Of a DNA stretch of 64,000 bases, positions 35,173 through 44,267 are shown piece by piece. The stretch covers positions 186,001-250,000 of the forward strand of contig NZ_QGMQ01000003.1 of assembly GCF_003259155.1 (NCBI RefSeq), written 5' to 3'. The DNA is from Marinimicrobium alkaliphilum (GTDB lineage Bacteria; Pseudomonadota; Gammaproteobacteria; Pseudomonadales; Cellvibrionaceae). The translations under genes were made by a program, and so were the position numbers. Position 1 is the first letter of the stretch. Every line of letters starts with the position of its first letter. The notes below the pieces were generated by a model, which saw only the letters and a program-made list of their open reading frames with translations, did no database searches and was not told where the DNA came from.

Positions 35173-36207
35173 TCAGGCACTGCGCGCGCTATAGATCCGG
35201 TGGGCCAATGTTACCAAGGTTAGCAGCAGAACGGCACCCACCGCGTTGTGCGCCACCGCCACGGCCAGAGGCAAGGACGCCATCACATTGGTAATGCCCA
35301 ACAGTATCTGCACCACCAGCACCCCGGCAATAATCAGCGCCAGGCGCTGAGTGGGACGCTGTCCAATACGCCACAGGCGCCAGCACAGCAGCGCCAACAC
35401 GGCCGTTACCACCAACGCCCCGAGACGATGACTGACATGGATGGCGGTGCGGGCATCGCCCTCAAGCAGCCCCCCCAGGTAATTGGGCCCGACGCCCTGC
35501 GCGAAGTTGAAGCCGCGCACAAAGTCCATTGCCGGCCACCACTCACCGTGGCAGCGGGGAAAGTCTGTGCACGCCAGCGCCGCGTAGTTGGCGCTGAGCC
35601 AGCCACCCAGTGCGATCTGCAGTACCACCGCCACCAGGGCCACCCACATCAGTGGTTTGAGTGCCTGGAGCTGGCGGTAGACTATGCCCGAAAACGACCA
35701 GCGCCAACGCGCAAAGCGTTGCGCCAGGAGCCACAACATACTCAGGGTCGCGAAGCCACCGAGCAGATGCGCGGTGACGATCTGGGGCCAGAGTTTGAGC
35801 GTGACCGTCCACATACCGAAGGCCGCCTGTACGATGACCAGCACCAGTAGGGCGATGCTGTGATTGCGCGGATAGCTTTGATGTGGATTCTGCCGCGCCC
35901 AACGCCAGGTCATAATGGTCAGGCCGAGAATGATCAACCCGAGAATACCGGCCACGTAGCGGTGTACCATCTCCGGCCAGGTTTTGTCGTGTTCAACCGG
36001 AAACTCCGGGAAGCGCGCCTCAGCGGCTTCGACCGCACCGTCAGAGCGCGGCCAGGTCAGGTGGCCGTAGCAGCCCGGCCAGTCGGGGCAGCCCAGGCCG
36101 GCATCCACAAGGCGGGTAAACGCCCCCAGAATGACCACCACCATACAGAAAGCCGTCGCCGCCAATACCAATCGATAGCCAAGCCGAAAGTTATTTTTCT
36201 GGGTCAC
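35173..36207 (-). CDS. ctaA: Heme A synthase CtaA (COX15 family)
   Basis: A 344-residue membrane protein with eight helices that oxidises the C8 methyl of heme O. Histidine ligands are visible in MVHRYVAG and TAHLLGG in the first half and in HVSHRLGA and AVAHNAVGA in the second. The GCPDWPGCYGH segment supplies the conserved cysteine pair. The start is GTG. It is placed between a small thioredoxin-like gene and ctaB. Confidence 0.95.
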   Translation of the reverse strand: MTQKNNFRLGYRLVLAATAFCMVVVILGAFTRLVDAGLGCPDWPGCYGHLTWPRSDGAVEAAEARFPEFPVEHDKTWPEMVHRYVAGILGLIILGLTIMTWRWARQNPHQSYPRNHSIALLVLVIVQAAFGMWTVTLKLWPQIVTAHLLGGFATLSMLWLLAQRFARWRWSFSGIVYRQLQALKPLMWVALVAVVLQIALGGWLSANYAALACTDFPRCHGEWWPAMDFVRGFNFAQGVGPNYLGGLLEGDARTAIHVSHRLGALVVTAVLALLCWRLWRIGQRPTQRLALIIAGVLVVQILLGITNVMASLPLAVAVAHNAVGAVLLLTLVTLAHRIYSARSA

Positions 36208-36226
36208 GGTTGAGTCCTCGCCGGAA

Positions 36227-36865
36227 TTATTCGTCGTAAGTCACTTTAAGCATGCGTTTGACATCGTCAAGCAGCTCATTGCCGGTATGCGCCGGGGTAT
36301 AGCGCATCATCAAATAACCAATCTGATCCATCAGAAAATACTCGCCGCTGGCTACCGGGTCGACGCCCCGCAGGTTGGTGCGATCGAGCAACTCCGCCAA
36401 CGCTTGCGGTTCGGTGCGCATGACGCGCAGCCCCGGATGCTCGGTTTCGAGCCAGTCGACAAGCGCTGGATCAATGTGGTCATCCAGTAACAGGTAGATA
36501 CGCTCGACCCGGTAGGCATCCTTACCCAGGCGGATATGCACCTGGCGGGTCAGGTAGAGGGTATCCTGACACAGCTGATCGCAGGTGGCGTAACCCGGGA
36601 TCACGTACCGCCAGCGGCGACGTTCTTCGGTGCCGATCTCCCACGCACCGTCGGTACCCAGTTCGCGCGGCTCAAGCTGATCGATCAATTGCGGTGGGCT
36701 GACCAGGTCGCCACGATTGACCTGGGTGGTCGGCATACCGATGCCGGTGTAGTAAACAAACCAGGCAGCGGCCAGCGGCAGCGTCACCACCAGCATCAGC
36801 GCTGTCGCGATAATGCGGCCCCGGCGCTGCATGGCGCGATCATACTCGGGAGAGCGTTCGGTCAC
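36227..36865 (-). CDS. Membrane-anchored SCO-like protein of the cox assembly operon
   Basis: 212 residues with a GTG start. One N-terminal helix (about 19-40) anchors a periplasmic domain. It contains a CxxxC pair in ATCDQLCQ (about 96-100) at the place where SCO proteins bind copper, and a fold pattern like thioredoxin (VERIYLLLDD, then LRVMRTEP). It lacks other SCO signatures, and the third-ligand His is not evident. Homologues sit at this place in pseudomonad cox clusters and remain uncharacterised. A redox or copper role in CuA assembly is inferred. Confidence 0.78.
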   Translation of the reverse strand: MTERSPEYDRAMQRRGRIIATALMLVVTLPLAAAWFVYYTGIGMPTTQVNRGDLVSPPQLIDQLEPRELGTDGAWEIGTEERRRWRYVIPGYATCDQLCQDTLYLTRQVHIRLGKDAYRVERIYLLLDDHIDPALVDWLETEHPGLRVMRTEPQALAELLDRTNLRGVDPVASGEYFLMDQIGYLMMRYTPAHTGNELLDDVKRMLKVTYDE

Positions 36866-36871
36866 TCAATC

Positions 36872-37654
36872 TTACCTCTTGTGTGTCATACGGTTGATAG
36901 CTGGTTTCCGGCGACTGCGCCACCAGGCCAACACGTTGGAGTTGGCAAACACAAACCAGATACTCAATGCCAGCGCCATTGCAAACCACTGCACGGCGTA
37001 GCCGATATGGGTTTCGGTGCTCATGTTAACTGCTTGCCAACGGGTTTCAAACGCGCCAGCACTGTTATCATCAATCAGCAGATAAAAAGGTGCCAGGCGC
37101 TGGCCCAACTGCCGGCCCATGGTCACCGGCTCGATCTGCAAGATCACCTTGGGCCACCCGCGACTGTCGCTGTGCGCATCGAGCATGGGGTGATCGCTCA
37201 CCTCTGCCACCTGCGCAAACAGGGTACGCTCGCCCGCTACCGCAGGCACTTCAGGTAACTGCTGACGATTCCCTGTGGATGGTATCCACCCCCGATTCAC
37301 CAGGATCCGGGCACCGTCCTCCAGCACAAGGGGTGTTACCACCTCGTAACCCACCCGTCCACTGCGTTGTTTATTGTCCAACAACCATGTATGTTCGTTG
37401 TCGAATTCGCCCCGGACAATGACCCGCTGGTAGCGCGCCAAGTCCGCCGCTTCGGCACGGGTCAGCTCGACCGGGGGCGCCTGACGCTGGGCGTCGAACG
37501 CGGCCTCCAGGGCGCGTTTCTCCGCGGCCCGATCCAGCTGCCAGAAACCGAGACTGAGCAGCAAGGGCAGCGCCAGAAGCGTCAACAGCGTAATTTTCCA
37601 GCTGATGGCCAAGCGTAAACGCACAGGATGGTGTTCGCTGGTCACGGCAAACAA
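36872..37654 (-). CDS. SURF1 family cytochrome oxidase assembly protein
   Basis: About 260 residues with two membrane helices, one near the N-terminus (about 19-39) and one near the C-terminus (about 225-245), around a periplasmic domain. Typical segments are LGFWQLDRAAEK after the first helix and ILVNRGWIP in the middle. SURF1 helps insert heme A into subunit I. The first codon is TTG; a GTG at 37645 is an alternative, and neither has a strong ribosome site. It starts only 18 bases from the divergent DUF2909 gene. Confidence 0.92.
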   Translation of the reverse strand: MFAVTSEHHPVRLRLAISWKITLLTLLALPLLLSLGFWQLDRAAEKRALEAAFDAQRQAPPVELTRAEAADLARYQRVIVRGEFDNEHTWLLDNKQRSGRVGYEVVTPLVLEDGARILVNRGWIPSTGNRQQLPEVPAVAGERTLFAQVAEVSDHPMLDAHSDSRGWPKVILQIEPVTMGRQLGQRLAPFYLLIDDNSAGAFETRWQAVNMSTETHIGYAVQWFAMALALSIWFVFANSNVLAWWRSRRKPAINRMTHKR

Positions 37655-37672
37655 CGACGAACGAGGATAACT

Positions 37673-37897
37673 ATGTGGCTTAAAATAACCATTGTGCTGC
37701 TGCTCATCGGTGTAGTACTTAGCCTGGGTAGCGGATTGCGCTTTTTACTCAAAGACCTGGGCGTTTCTGAATCCAAGCGGACGCTCTATGCCCTGGGTGT
37801 GCGCATTACCCTTGCTGCACTGATGATGGGGTTGATCTTTTACGGTCTCTACACTGGCATTCTCACCAGTCAGGCACCCTGGGATACCCGGGTATGA
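37673..37897 (+). CDS. Twin-transmembrane DUF2909 protein
   Basis: 74 residues from the ATG at 37673 (GAGG upstream); the longer open frame begins inside SURF1. Two helices (about residues 3-22 and 43-64) flank a short basic loop. Such DUF2909 proteins are usual in gammaproteobacterial cox clusters. Function unknown, probably linked to oxidase assembly. It is the only plus-strand gene inside the cox region. Confidence 0.82.
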   Translation: MWLKITIVLLLIGVVLSLGSGLRFLLKDLGVSESKRTLYALGVRITLAALMMGLIFYGLYTGILTSQAPWDTRV

Positions 37898-37902
37898 CCT
37901 CA

Positions 37903-37931
37903 GGCCGACGCGGCGTTCGCTCGCGTCGGCC
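37903..37931. terminator. Bidirectional terminator between DUF2909 and coxC
   Basis: GGCCGACGCG (37903-37912) pairs perfectly with 37922-37931 across a 9-base loop, between two convergent stops. No clear T-run. Confidence 0.55.
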
Positions 37932-37940
37932 CTCCTGCCA

Positions 37941-38999
37941 TCAGCCGAAGATGTATACGGCCAGAAACAGAATCACCCAGACCACATCAACAAAGTGCCA
38001 GTACCAACTGGTCGCCTCAAAGCCGAAGTGATCATCCTTTTTGAAGTGCCCCTTCAGAACCGAGCGCAACCACATCACCAGCAACATGATGGTGCCGAGC
38101 AGAACGTGGGCGCCATGGAAACCGGTAAGCATAAAGAACGTTGACCCATAGATACCCGATTGCAGGGTCAGGCCCATCAGCGCATAGGCTTCGTAGTATT
38201 CATAAGCCTGCAAGAACAGGAACACCACGGCCAACACGATGGTTGCACCCAACCAGACGTTAAAGGGCTTGCGCTCGCCTTTGAGCAGGGCGCTGTGCGC
38301 AAAGTGAACCGTGACACTGGAGCTCAGCAGGATCAGCGTGTTCCAGAACGGCAGCCAGGTAAACAGGGACCCGGCCTGACTCAGACTCATGGCCTGATCG
38401 GGACCGCGCACCTCGGCGGCATCACCACTGGCAGCCATATCGGGCGTTTCCATCAGCGGCCAATGGGCTTCAAAGCCGGGCCAGAGCAGGGGGTTGTGCA
38501 CGCCATCGCCTTCACCGGCAAGCCAGGGTAGCGCCAGCGTGCGGACGTAAAAGAGTGCGCCAAAGAAGGCGGCAAAGAACATCACTTCGGAGAAGATGAA
38601 CCAGCCCATACCCCACACATAGGAGCGCTTGAGCTGTGGGCTGTTGAGCCCGGCAATGTTCTCGCTGATCACAATGGAGAACCAGCTCCAGATGGTGGCG
38701 GCAAACATCAGACCACCAACACCAAACACCAGCGGCCCGACCAACACCGAAGACAGCGCGTCAGAGCCCGCTGACACCAACAGAAACAGCACCACGCCGG
38801 CGGCGATGGTGACCTTGCGCGGCGGCTGCAAGAGCACGGCGACGAAGATGAATAACGAAACGAAGAATACCAGCGGACTGCTGACAATCCCGCTCATCCA
38901 GCTGGATGCCCCAAAGACGGTGACAAACATACCAATACTGGCAAGCAACGGCAGTTTGCTTTGCTCCGGTACGTAATAATTTCCTTCAGTTGTTGCCAT
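37941..38999 (-). CDS. coxC: Cytochrome c oxidase subunit III
   Basis: 352 residues, seven helices. Family motifs include SEVMFFAAFFGALFY (about residues 135-149) and the C-terminal GFHGAHVLLGT and WYWHFVDVVWV. It is longer than the usual 260-295 because of an extra loop of roughly 55 residues between helices (LAGEGDGVHNPLLWP to GPDQAMSLSQAG). Subunit III stabilises the proton-pumping core. It is the last gene of the coxB-coxA-ctaG-coxC run. Confidence 0.95.
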   Translation of the reverse strand: MATTEGNYYVPEQSKLPLLASIGMFVTVFGASSWMSGIVSSPLVFFVSLFIFVAVLLQPPRKVTIAAGVVLFLLVSAGSDALSSVLVGPLVFGVGGLMFAATIWSWFSIVISENIAGLNSPQLKRSYVWGMGWFIFSEVMFFAAFFGALFYVRTLALPWLAGEGDGVHNPLLWPGFEAHWPLMETPDMAASGDAAEVRGPDQAMSLSQAGSLFTWLPFWNTLILLSSSVTVHFAHSALLKGERKPFNVWLGATIVLAVVFLFLQAYEYYEAYALMGLTLQSGIYGSTFFMLTGFHGAHVLLGTIMLLVMWLRSVLKGHFKKDDHFGFEATSWYWHFVDVVWVILFLAVYIFG

Positions 39000-39049
39000 T
39001 GTTTTTTCTCCGCGCTAATTATGATTGTGCGGTTATCGGTCGCTTGACC

Positions 39050-39619
39050 TTATCGCGCACCCAGCAATTGATCGGCCGCGTAGCGATCAGTCACATCAAA
39101 TATAGTGTAAGACAGGGTGATGGTGTGGACACCCTGCGGAATATCCTGGTCGACAATAAAGAGCAAAGGCATATTCGCACTTTCGCCGGCCTTGAGCGGC
39201 TGCTGCTCAAAGCAGAAGCACTCGGTTTTGTGGAAGTAGTTTACGGCGTTGTAGGGCACCAGGCTTGGAATCGCCTGGGCAATCATGTCCTTGCCGGTGG
39301 GGTTGTGAACCCGATAGTCAATCTGCACCTGCTCTCCCGGGTGCACGCGCACCGAGCGGGTCTGCGGGACGAACTGCCAAGGCATCTTGTCGTTGTTGAT
39401 CGCCACAAACTGTACGTTGATGGTGCGGCTGGTGTCGATCTGCTGGATCTCACTGGCCTCGTAGCGGCCACCGGTTTTACCGTTCAAACCGGTGATCTCG
39501 CAGAACACGTCGTACATCGGGGGCATGATCCACAGCGCAAAGACGAACATACCCACGGCCCAGGCACCCAGCTTTAAGCAGAGTGCGTGGATGGGGTTGC
39601 TTGGCATTGGCAGTTTCAC
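39050..39619 (-). CDS. ctaG: Cytochrome c oxidase assembly protein CtaG (Cox11)
   Basis: 189 residues, with a GTG start and AGGAGG 8 bases upstream. One helix (about 12-32) is followed by a periplasmic immunoglobulin-like domain. The copper-binding CxC-type motif is in KTECFCFEQQPL (about residues 130-141). It delivers copper to the CuB site of subunit I. It lies between coxA and coxC. Confidence 0.94.
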   Translation of the reverse strand: MKLPMPSNPIHALCLKLGAWAVGMFVFALWIMPPMYDVFCEITGLNGKTGGRYEASEIQQIDTSRTINVQFVAINNDKMPWQFVPQTRSVRVHPGEQVQIDYRVHNPTGKDMIAQAIPSLVPYNAVNYFHKTECFCFEQQPLKAGESANMPLLFIVDQDIPQGVHTITLSYTIFDVTDRYAADQLLGAR

Positions 39620-39644
39620 CGTAAATACCTCCTGATCAAACCTG

Positions 39645-41195
39645 TTACTTCACTTCCGGCGGCGTGCTGAAAGTGTGGTAAGGCGCCGGTGACGGCACAG
39701 TCCACTCCAGACCCTCGGAGTTCTCCCAGACACGATCGGTGGCTTTGCGGCCTTTGATGATCGTGGTCACGATGATGTACAGGAACAGCAACTGGGCGCC
39801 CGCGAACAGGAAGGCTCCGACCGACGAGATCATGTTCCAGTTGGCGAACATCATGTGGTAATCCGGAATCCGGCGCGGCATCCCCGCCAGCCCTGCAAAG
39901 TGCATGGGGAAGAAGGTCAGGTTCAAACCGACAAACGCCACCCAGAAGTGGGTCTTGCCCAGGATTTCACTGTACATACGACCGGACCACTTGGGCAGCC
40001 AGTAGTACACTGCCGCAATGATCGAGAAGAGCGCACCCGGCACCAGTACATAGTGGAAGTGGGCCACGACAAAGTAAGTATCGTGATACTGGAAGTCCGC
40101 CGGTGCAATCGCCAGCATCAGGCCAGACAGACCGCCGATAGTGAACAGCACCACAAAGCCAATGGCAAACAGCATGGGCGTTTCAAAGGTCATGGCACCC
40201 TTGAACATGGTCGCCACCCAGTTGAACACTTTCACCCCGGTAGGCACCGCGATAAGCATGGTGGCGTACATAAAGAACAGCTCACCCGCAATCGGCATCC
40301 CCACGGTAAACATATGGTGCGCCCAGACGATAAAGCTCAGGAACGCGATCGACGCGGTGGCGTAAACCATGGACGAGTAGCCGAACAACGGCTTGCGCGC
40401 GAAGGTCGGAATGATCGCACTGACGATACCGAACGCCGGCAGAATCATGATGTACACCTCGGGGTGCCCGAAGAACCAGAAGATATGCTGGAACAGGACC
40501 GGGTCACCGCCACCGGCGGCATCAAAGAAGCTGGTACCGAAGTGAATATCCATGAGCATCATGGTCACTACACCGGCCAATACCGGCATAACGGCGATCA
40601 ACAGGTAAGCGGTAATCAACCAGGTCCAGACGAACAGCGGCATTTTCATCAGGGTCATACCCGGTGCGCGCATATTCAAAATGGTGGCGATGATGTTGAT
40701 CGCACCCATGATCGAGCTGATACCCATGATGTGCACCGAGAAGATGAAGAAGGTCACACTCGGAGGCGCAAAGGTGGTGGACAGAGGCGCGTAGAAAGTC
40801 CAACCGAAGTTGGGGCCGCCGCCCTCCATAAACAGGGTGGACAGGAGCATGAAAAATGCAAAGGGCAGAATCCAGAAGCTCCAGTTGTTCATGCGCGGCA
40901 GGGCCATATCCGGGGCGCCGATCATCATCGGTAGCATCCAGTTTGCCAGGCCCACAAAGGCCGGCATAATGGCACCGAAGACCATGATCAGGCCGTGCAT
41001 GGTGGTCATTTGGTTAAAGAAGTTCGGGTCGACAATCTGCATGCCGGGCTCGAACAGCTCGGCGCGGACGACCAGTGCAAACAAGCCGCCGACCAGGAAC
41101 ATGGCAAAGCTGAACCAGAGGTACATGCTGCCAATGTCTTTGTGGTTGGTGGTGAACAACCAGCGGCTGATACCTTTAGCGGGACCGTGAGCCAT
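39645..41195 (-). CDS. coxA: Cytochrome c oxidase subunit I
   Basis: A 516-residue, 12-helix catalytic core. The heme a ligand is the His in MTTMHGLIMVF (about 62-72). CuB ligands are in WFFGHPEVYIMI and WAHHMFTVG, and heme a3 His in VAHFHYVLVPGA. The D- and K-channel positions look conserved (GHPEVY carries the Glu). It reduces O2 to water and pumps protons. ATG 10 bases after coxB. Confidence 0.98.
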   Translation of the reverse strand: MAHGPAKGISRWLFTTNHKDIGSMYLWFSFAMFLVGGLFALVVRAELFEPGMQIVDPNFFNQMTTMHGLIMVFGAIMPAFVGLANWMLPMMIGAPDMALPRMNNWSFWILPFAFFMLLSTLFMEGGGPNFGWTFYAPLSTTFAPPSVTFFIFSVHIMGISSIMGAINIIATILNMRAPGMTLMKMPLFVWTWLITAYLLIAVMPVLAGVVTMMLMDIHFGTSFFDAAGGGDPVLFQHIFWFFGHPEVYIMILPAFGIVSAIIPTFARKPLFGYSSMVYATASIAFLSFIVWAHHMFTVGMPIAGELFFMYATMLIAVPTGVKVFNWVATMFKGAMTFETPMLFAIGFVVLFTIGGLSGLMLAIAPADFQYHDTYFVVAHFHYVLVPGALFSIIAAVYYWLPKWSGRMYSEILGKTHFWVAFVGLNLTFFPMHFAGLAGMPRRIPDYHMMFANWNMISSVGAFLFAGAQLLFLYIIVTTIIKGRKATDRVWENSEGLEWTVPSPAPYHTFSTPPEVK

Positions 41196-41205
41196 TACTT
41201 ATCTC

Positions 41206-42348
41206 CTAGTTGTCCTGTTTGAAGTTGAACACGTCAATCGGCTGAACCATATCGCCCATATTATTACCCCAGGCATTGCGCTCGTAGGTAATAACCGCTG
41301 CGATATCCACTTCGCTCAACTGACTACCGAAAGCCTGCATGGTGGTACCACGCACGCCGTTCACGACCACATCCAGGTGGCCTTCAACAGGACCGACAGA
41401 GATACCGCCGATCAAACCGGGGAACGTTCCCGGGACACCCTGACCGTCACCCTGGTGACAAGCGACGCACCAGCGATTGTAAACATCGCGACCGCGGTCA
41501 TAGAGCTCATCAAAGGTAAAGGTCTGTTCCGTCAACGCCCGAATGGCTTCCGCTTCTTCGCGCTTGGCGGCGAGCCATTCCTCGTACTCTTCCTTGGGCA
41601 GCACTTCGACCACAATCGGCATAAAGCCGTGGTCGCGGCCACACAGCTCGGCACACTGGCCACGGTAGGTGCCCGGCTCAGTGACCAGCGCCCAGGACTC
41701 GTTGATAAAACCGGGAATCGTGTCTTTTTTGACACCCAGGTCCGGCACCCACCAGGAGTGGATCACATCCGCGGCTGTCAGCAGAAAGCGCACTTTGGTA
41801 TCCACCGGAATCACCAACGGCTCATCAACTTCCAGCAGGTAGTGGGGCCCTTTGGGCTCAAGACCCTGAATCTGTTCGCGGGGTGTCGAGAGGTTACTGA
41901 AGAAGCTGACATCGTCATCCAGGTAGTCGTAGCGCCAGCGCCACTGGTAACCGGTGACCATGATGTCCAGCTCGGCTTCTTCAGCGTCGTAAATCTGGAT
42001 CAGGCCCTTGGTGGCAGGGATCGCCATAATGATCAGGATCACCAGGGGAATGGCGGTCCAGATAATCTCAAGGGTCGTACTTTCGTGAAAGTTGGCCGGT
42101 TTGACGCCGCGGGATTTGCGATGCCTGATCATGCTGTAGAACATGATACCGAACACCACCACCGCAATGGCCACGCACCACCAGAACATCTGCATATGCA
42201 GGCCATAGATGGTTTGGCTCACTGGGGTAACGCCTTCCGGCATATTGTAGCTCCAGCGTCCACCTTCCTCTGCCAGTGCCTGATGAGACATCATCAGCAC
42301 AACAGGGGCCAGCAGCAAGGCCGTCAGCCTTTTTGCTTTCATTAACAT
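41206..42348 (-). CDS. coxB: Cytochrome c oxidase subunit II with fused cytochrome c (caa3 type)
   Basis: A 380-residue subunit with a signal peptide, two helices (about 40-65 and 80-105) and the cupredoxin CuA domain. CuA ligands are visible in VIHSWWVPDLG (His) and CAELCGRDHGFM (two Cys, His, Met). After a linker comes a c-type cytochrome domain with CVACH (about 298-302) and a distal Met near TMQAFGSQ. The fusion marks a caa3-type oxidase that can take electrons directly from cytochrome c or c4. First gene of the cox operon. Confidence 0.97.
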   Translation of the reverse strand: MLMKAKRLTALLLAPVVLMMSHQALAEEGGRWSYNMPEGVTPVSQTIYGLHMQMFWWCVAIAVVVFGIMFYSMIRHRKSRGVKPANFHESTTLEIIWTAIPLVILIIMAIPATKGLIQIYDAEEAELDIMVTGYQWRWRYDYLDDDVSFFSNLSTPREQIQGLEPKGPHYLLEVDEPLVIPVDTKVRFLLTAADVIHSWWVPDLGVKKDTIPGFINESWALVTEPGTYRGQCAELCGRDHGFMPIVVEVLPKEEYEEWLAAKREEAEAIRALTEQTFTFDELYDRGRDVYNRWCVACHQGDGQGVPGTFPGLIGGISVGPVEGHLDVVVNGVRGTTMQAFGSQLSEVDIAAVITYERNAWGNNMGDMVQPIDVFNFKQDN

Positions 42349-42802
42349 CGCCCATCATCTCCGTGTAGCTTCTTTATGTGCTTATCACTGCTGGAAGATT
42401 GCAAAATCGTGTCTTGTTTTTGCTATCGCCAGGGTAACGCGGTGAACGGCATCACTCACAGGTATGGCCGCCCGGCCCCAAGACCCAGCGCACACGATGT
42501 GCATCGAGGATTGGCTGACTCTGCTCCCGGGCAGCGGATCCCGGTCGACTGCTTTCACATCCGTGAACGCGGCCAGAGCCGCCAACTGCAGAAGGGATAC
42601 CACCAATAAGTGCGGCAATTCGTCGCAACTACCAGCGCGTAAGGAGGCCACAGGCAAGCAAAAAAGTCAATAAATTTATGATGTTGAGTGCTTTTTGACG
42701 AGTCTTTGCAGAGGCCTTCCGGCCGCCCCTCAGACACCAAAATCGCTATACTGAGCGGGTTCTGACAACAAACGTCTGACAATTACCCCCAAAGAGGCAG
42801 GC
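42349..42802. other. Intergenic region between coxB and the MATE gene
   Basis: 454 bases without a supportable gene. Short open frames here have no ribosome site or recognisable product. The region must hold the divergent promoters of the cox operon and the MATE gene. I can point only to a TATACT -10-like hexamer at 42747-42752 on the plus strand, without a good -35. Confidence 0.6.
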
Positions 42803-44143
42803 TTGAACCCATATCCGCACCCACAGGACCGCTGGCAAGTCCGTCATCGGCGCATCTGGCAGCTCGCCTGGCCCCTGATTCTGAGCAATCTATCCGTGCC
42901 GCTGCTGGGCGTGGTGGATACCGCGATTCTCGGGCACCTGCCCGAGGCCCGCTACCTGGGCGCCGTGGCCGTGGGTGCGAGTATTTTGAGTCTGCTGTTC
43001 TGGTCATTTGGCTTTTTGCGTATGGGCACCACCAGCCTCGTCGCTCGCGCCTGTGGACGGGACGACGGCGATGCCAGCCGCCTACTGCTGGCACAGGGGA
43101 TGGTCCTGGCGCTGCTCATCAGCGCGGTACTACTCGCACTGCAGGGCTGGCTCCTGCCCCTGGCCCTGCACCTGATGAACCCCGGCAATGAGGTGGCCAC
43201 ACTGGCCCACAGCTACCTCGCACTGCGCCTCCACAGCGCCCCCGCAACCCTCGCCACCTATGTTCTGATCGGCTGGTTTATCGGTCAGCAGGATACCCGC
43301 AGCCCGCTACTGATACTGGTGGTCACCAACCTGCTCAATATCGTTCTGGATATTGTGTTGATTATCGGTCTCGGCCTCAACAGTGACGGCGCAGCGCTCG
43401 CCAGCGTCCTGGCGGAGTACGCTGGCCTCGCGCTGGGGCTGTGGGTGTTGCGCACCAAGCTCAAAGGCATCAGCGGACGTCTGGACACAGGTCTGCTGCG
43501 GCACTGGCGCAGTTATTTGCCCCTGCTCGACGTCAACCGCCACTTGTTTGTGCGCACCCTGTGCCTGCTCGGGGCGTTTGCGTTCTTCACTGCCCAGGGC
43601 GCGCGCCAGGGAGAGCTGATCCTCGCGGCCAACGCGATTCTCCTGCAACTGGTCATGCTCAGCGCTCACGGCCTGGATGGCTTTGCCCATGCCGCCGAGG
43701 CACTCACTGGCAAAGCCATCGGCGCCCGCCGCCTGCATCAATTTTTACTCGCCTGTCGGGATACCACCGCCTGGGCCCTGGCTGTCGCGCTCTTGATGGT
43801 ACTGATTTACGCGGCGGGCGCCCCTTGGCTTCCGGGCCTATTTACCGGTCAGCCCGAGGTCCTTGAGCGGGTTCACCGGTATTACCTGTGGGTCTGCTTG
43901 CTGCCGTTGGTAGCGGTGTGGGCCTACCAACTGGACGGGGTTTTCCTGGGATCCGGACACACACACGCCATGCAATACACGGTGATCGCGGCAGCGATCG
44001 GCGTGTTCCTGCCCCTTTGGTGGCTCACCCAGCACTGGGGAAATCACGGCCTGTGGCTTGCCTTTGTTGCCTTTAACGGCGCCCGTGGTCTGTTCCTGGG
44101 TGGGTGGTTCATAGCACTCACCCGATATCGACGATGGCTCTGA
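42803..44143 (+). CDS. MATE family efflux protein, DinF-like
   Basis: A 446-residue membrane protein with 12 helices in two similar halves. The first helix carries ILSNLSVPLLGVVDTAILGHL, typical of DinF-type MATE exporters, and FWSFGFLRMGTTSLVARACG follows. It exports cationic drugs or metabolites in exchange for Na+ or H+. The start is a TTG with an AGAGGC site 6 bases upstream; no ATG nearby keeps the conserved N-terminus. Substrate unknown. Confidence 0.9.
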   Translation: MNPYPHPQDRWQVRHRRIWQLAWPLILSNLSVPLLGVVDTAILGHLPEARYLGAVAVGASILSLLFWSFGFLRMGTTSLVARACGRDDGDASRLLLAQGMVLALLISAVLLALQGWLLPLALHLMNPGNEVATLAHSYLALRLHSAPATLATYVLIGWFIGQQDTRSPLLILVVTNLLNIVLDIVLIIGLGLNSDGAALASVLAEYAGLALGLWVLRTKLKGISGRLDTGLLRHWRSYLPLLDVNRHLFVRTLCLLGAFAFFTAQGARQGELILAANAILLQLVMLSAHGLDGFAHAAEALTGKAIGARRLHQFLLACRDTTAWALAVALLMVLIYAAGAPWLPGLFTGQPEVLERVHRYYLWVCLLPLVAVWAYQLDGVFLGSGHTHAMQYTVIAAAIGVFLPLWWLTQHWGNHGLWLAFVAFNGARGLFLGGWFIALTRYRRWL

Positions 44144-44267
44144 CCGTAAGTGAATACTCACTACCCTGATTGAGAATGTCGACCCCTTGCCTTGCAATTG
44201 GGGGGTTATGGATTAAGGTTAGGGAAACAACGCGATAACCTAACATCCAAGGCACCCCCCAACACTC

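Noticed and set aside
42376-42609. A 77-codon open frame between coxB and the MATE gene
   Set aside because: No ribosome site, no recognisable product, and an overlapping open frame on the other strand; most likely noncoding promoter DNA.
44207-44247. Inverted GTTAGG / CCTAAC ahead of the DUF1232-like gene as an operator
   Set aside because: Short arms with a long spacer, and no promoter can be placed with it; likely chance.
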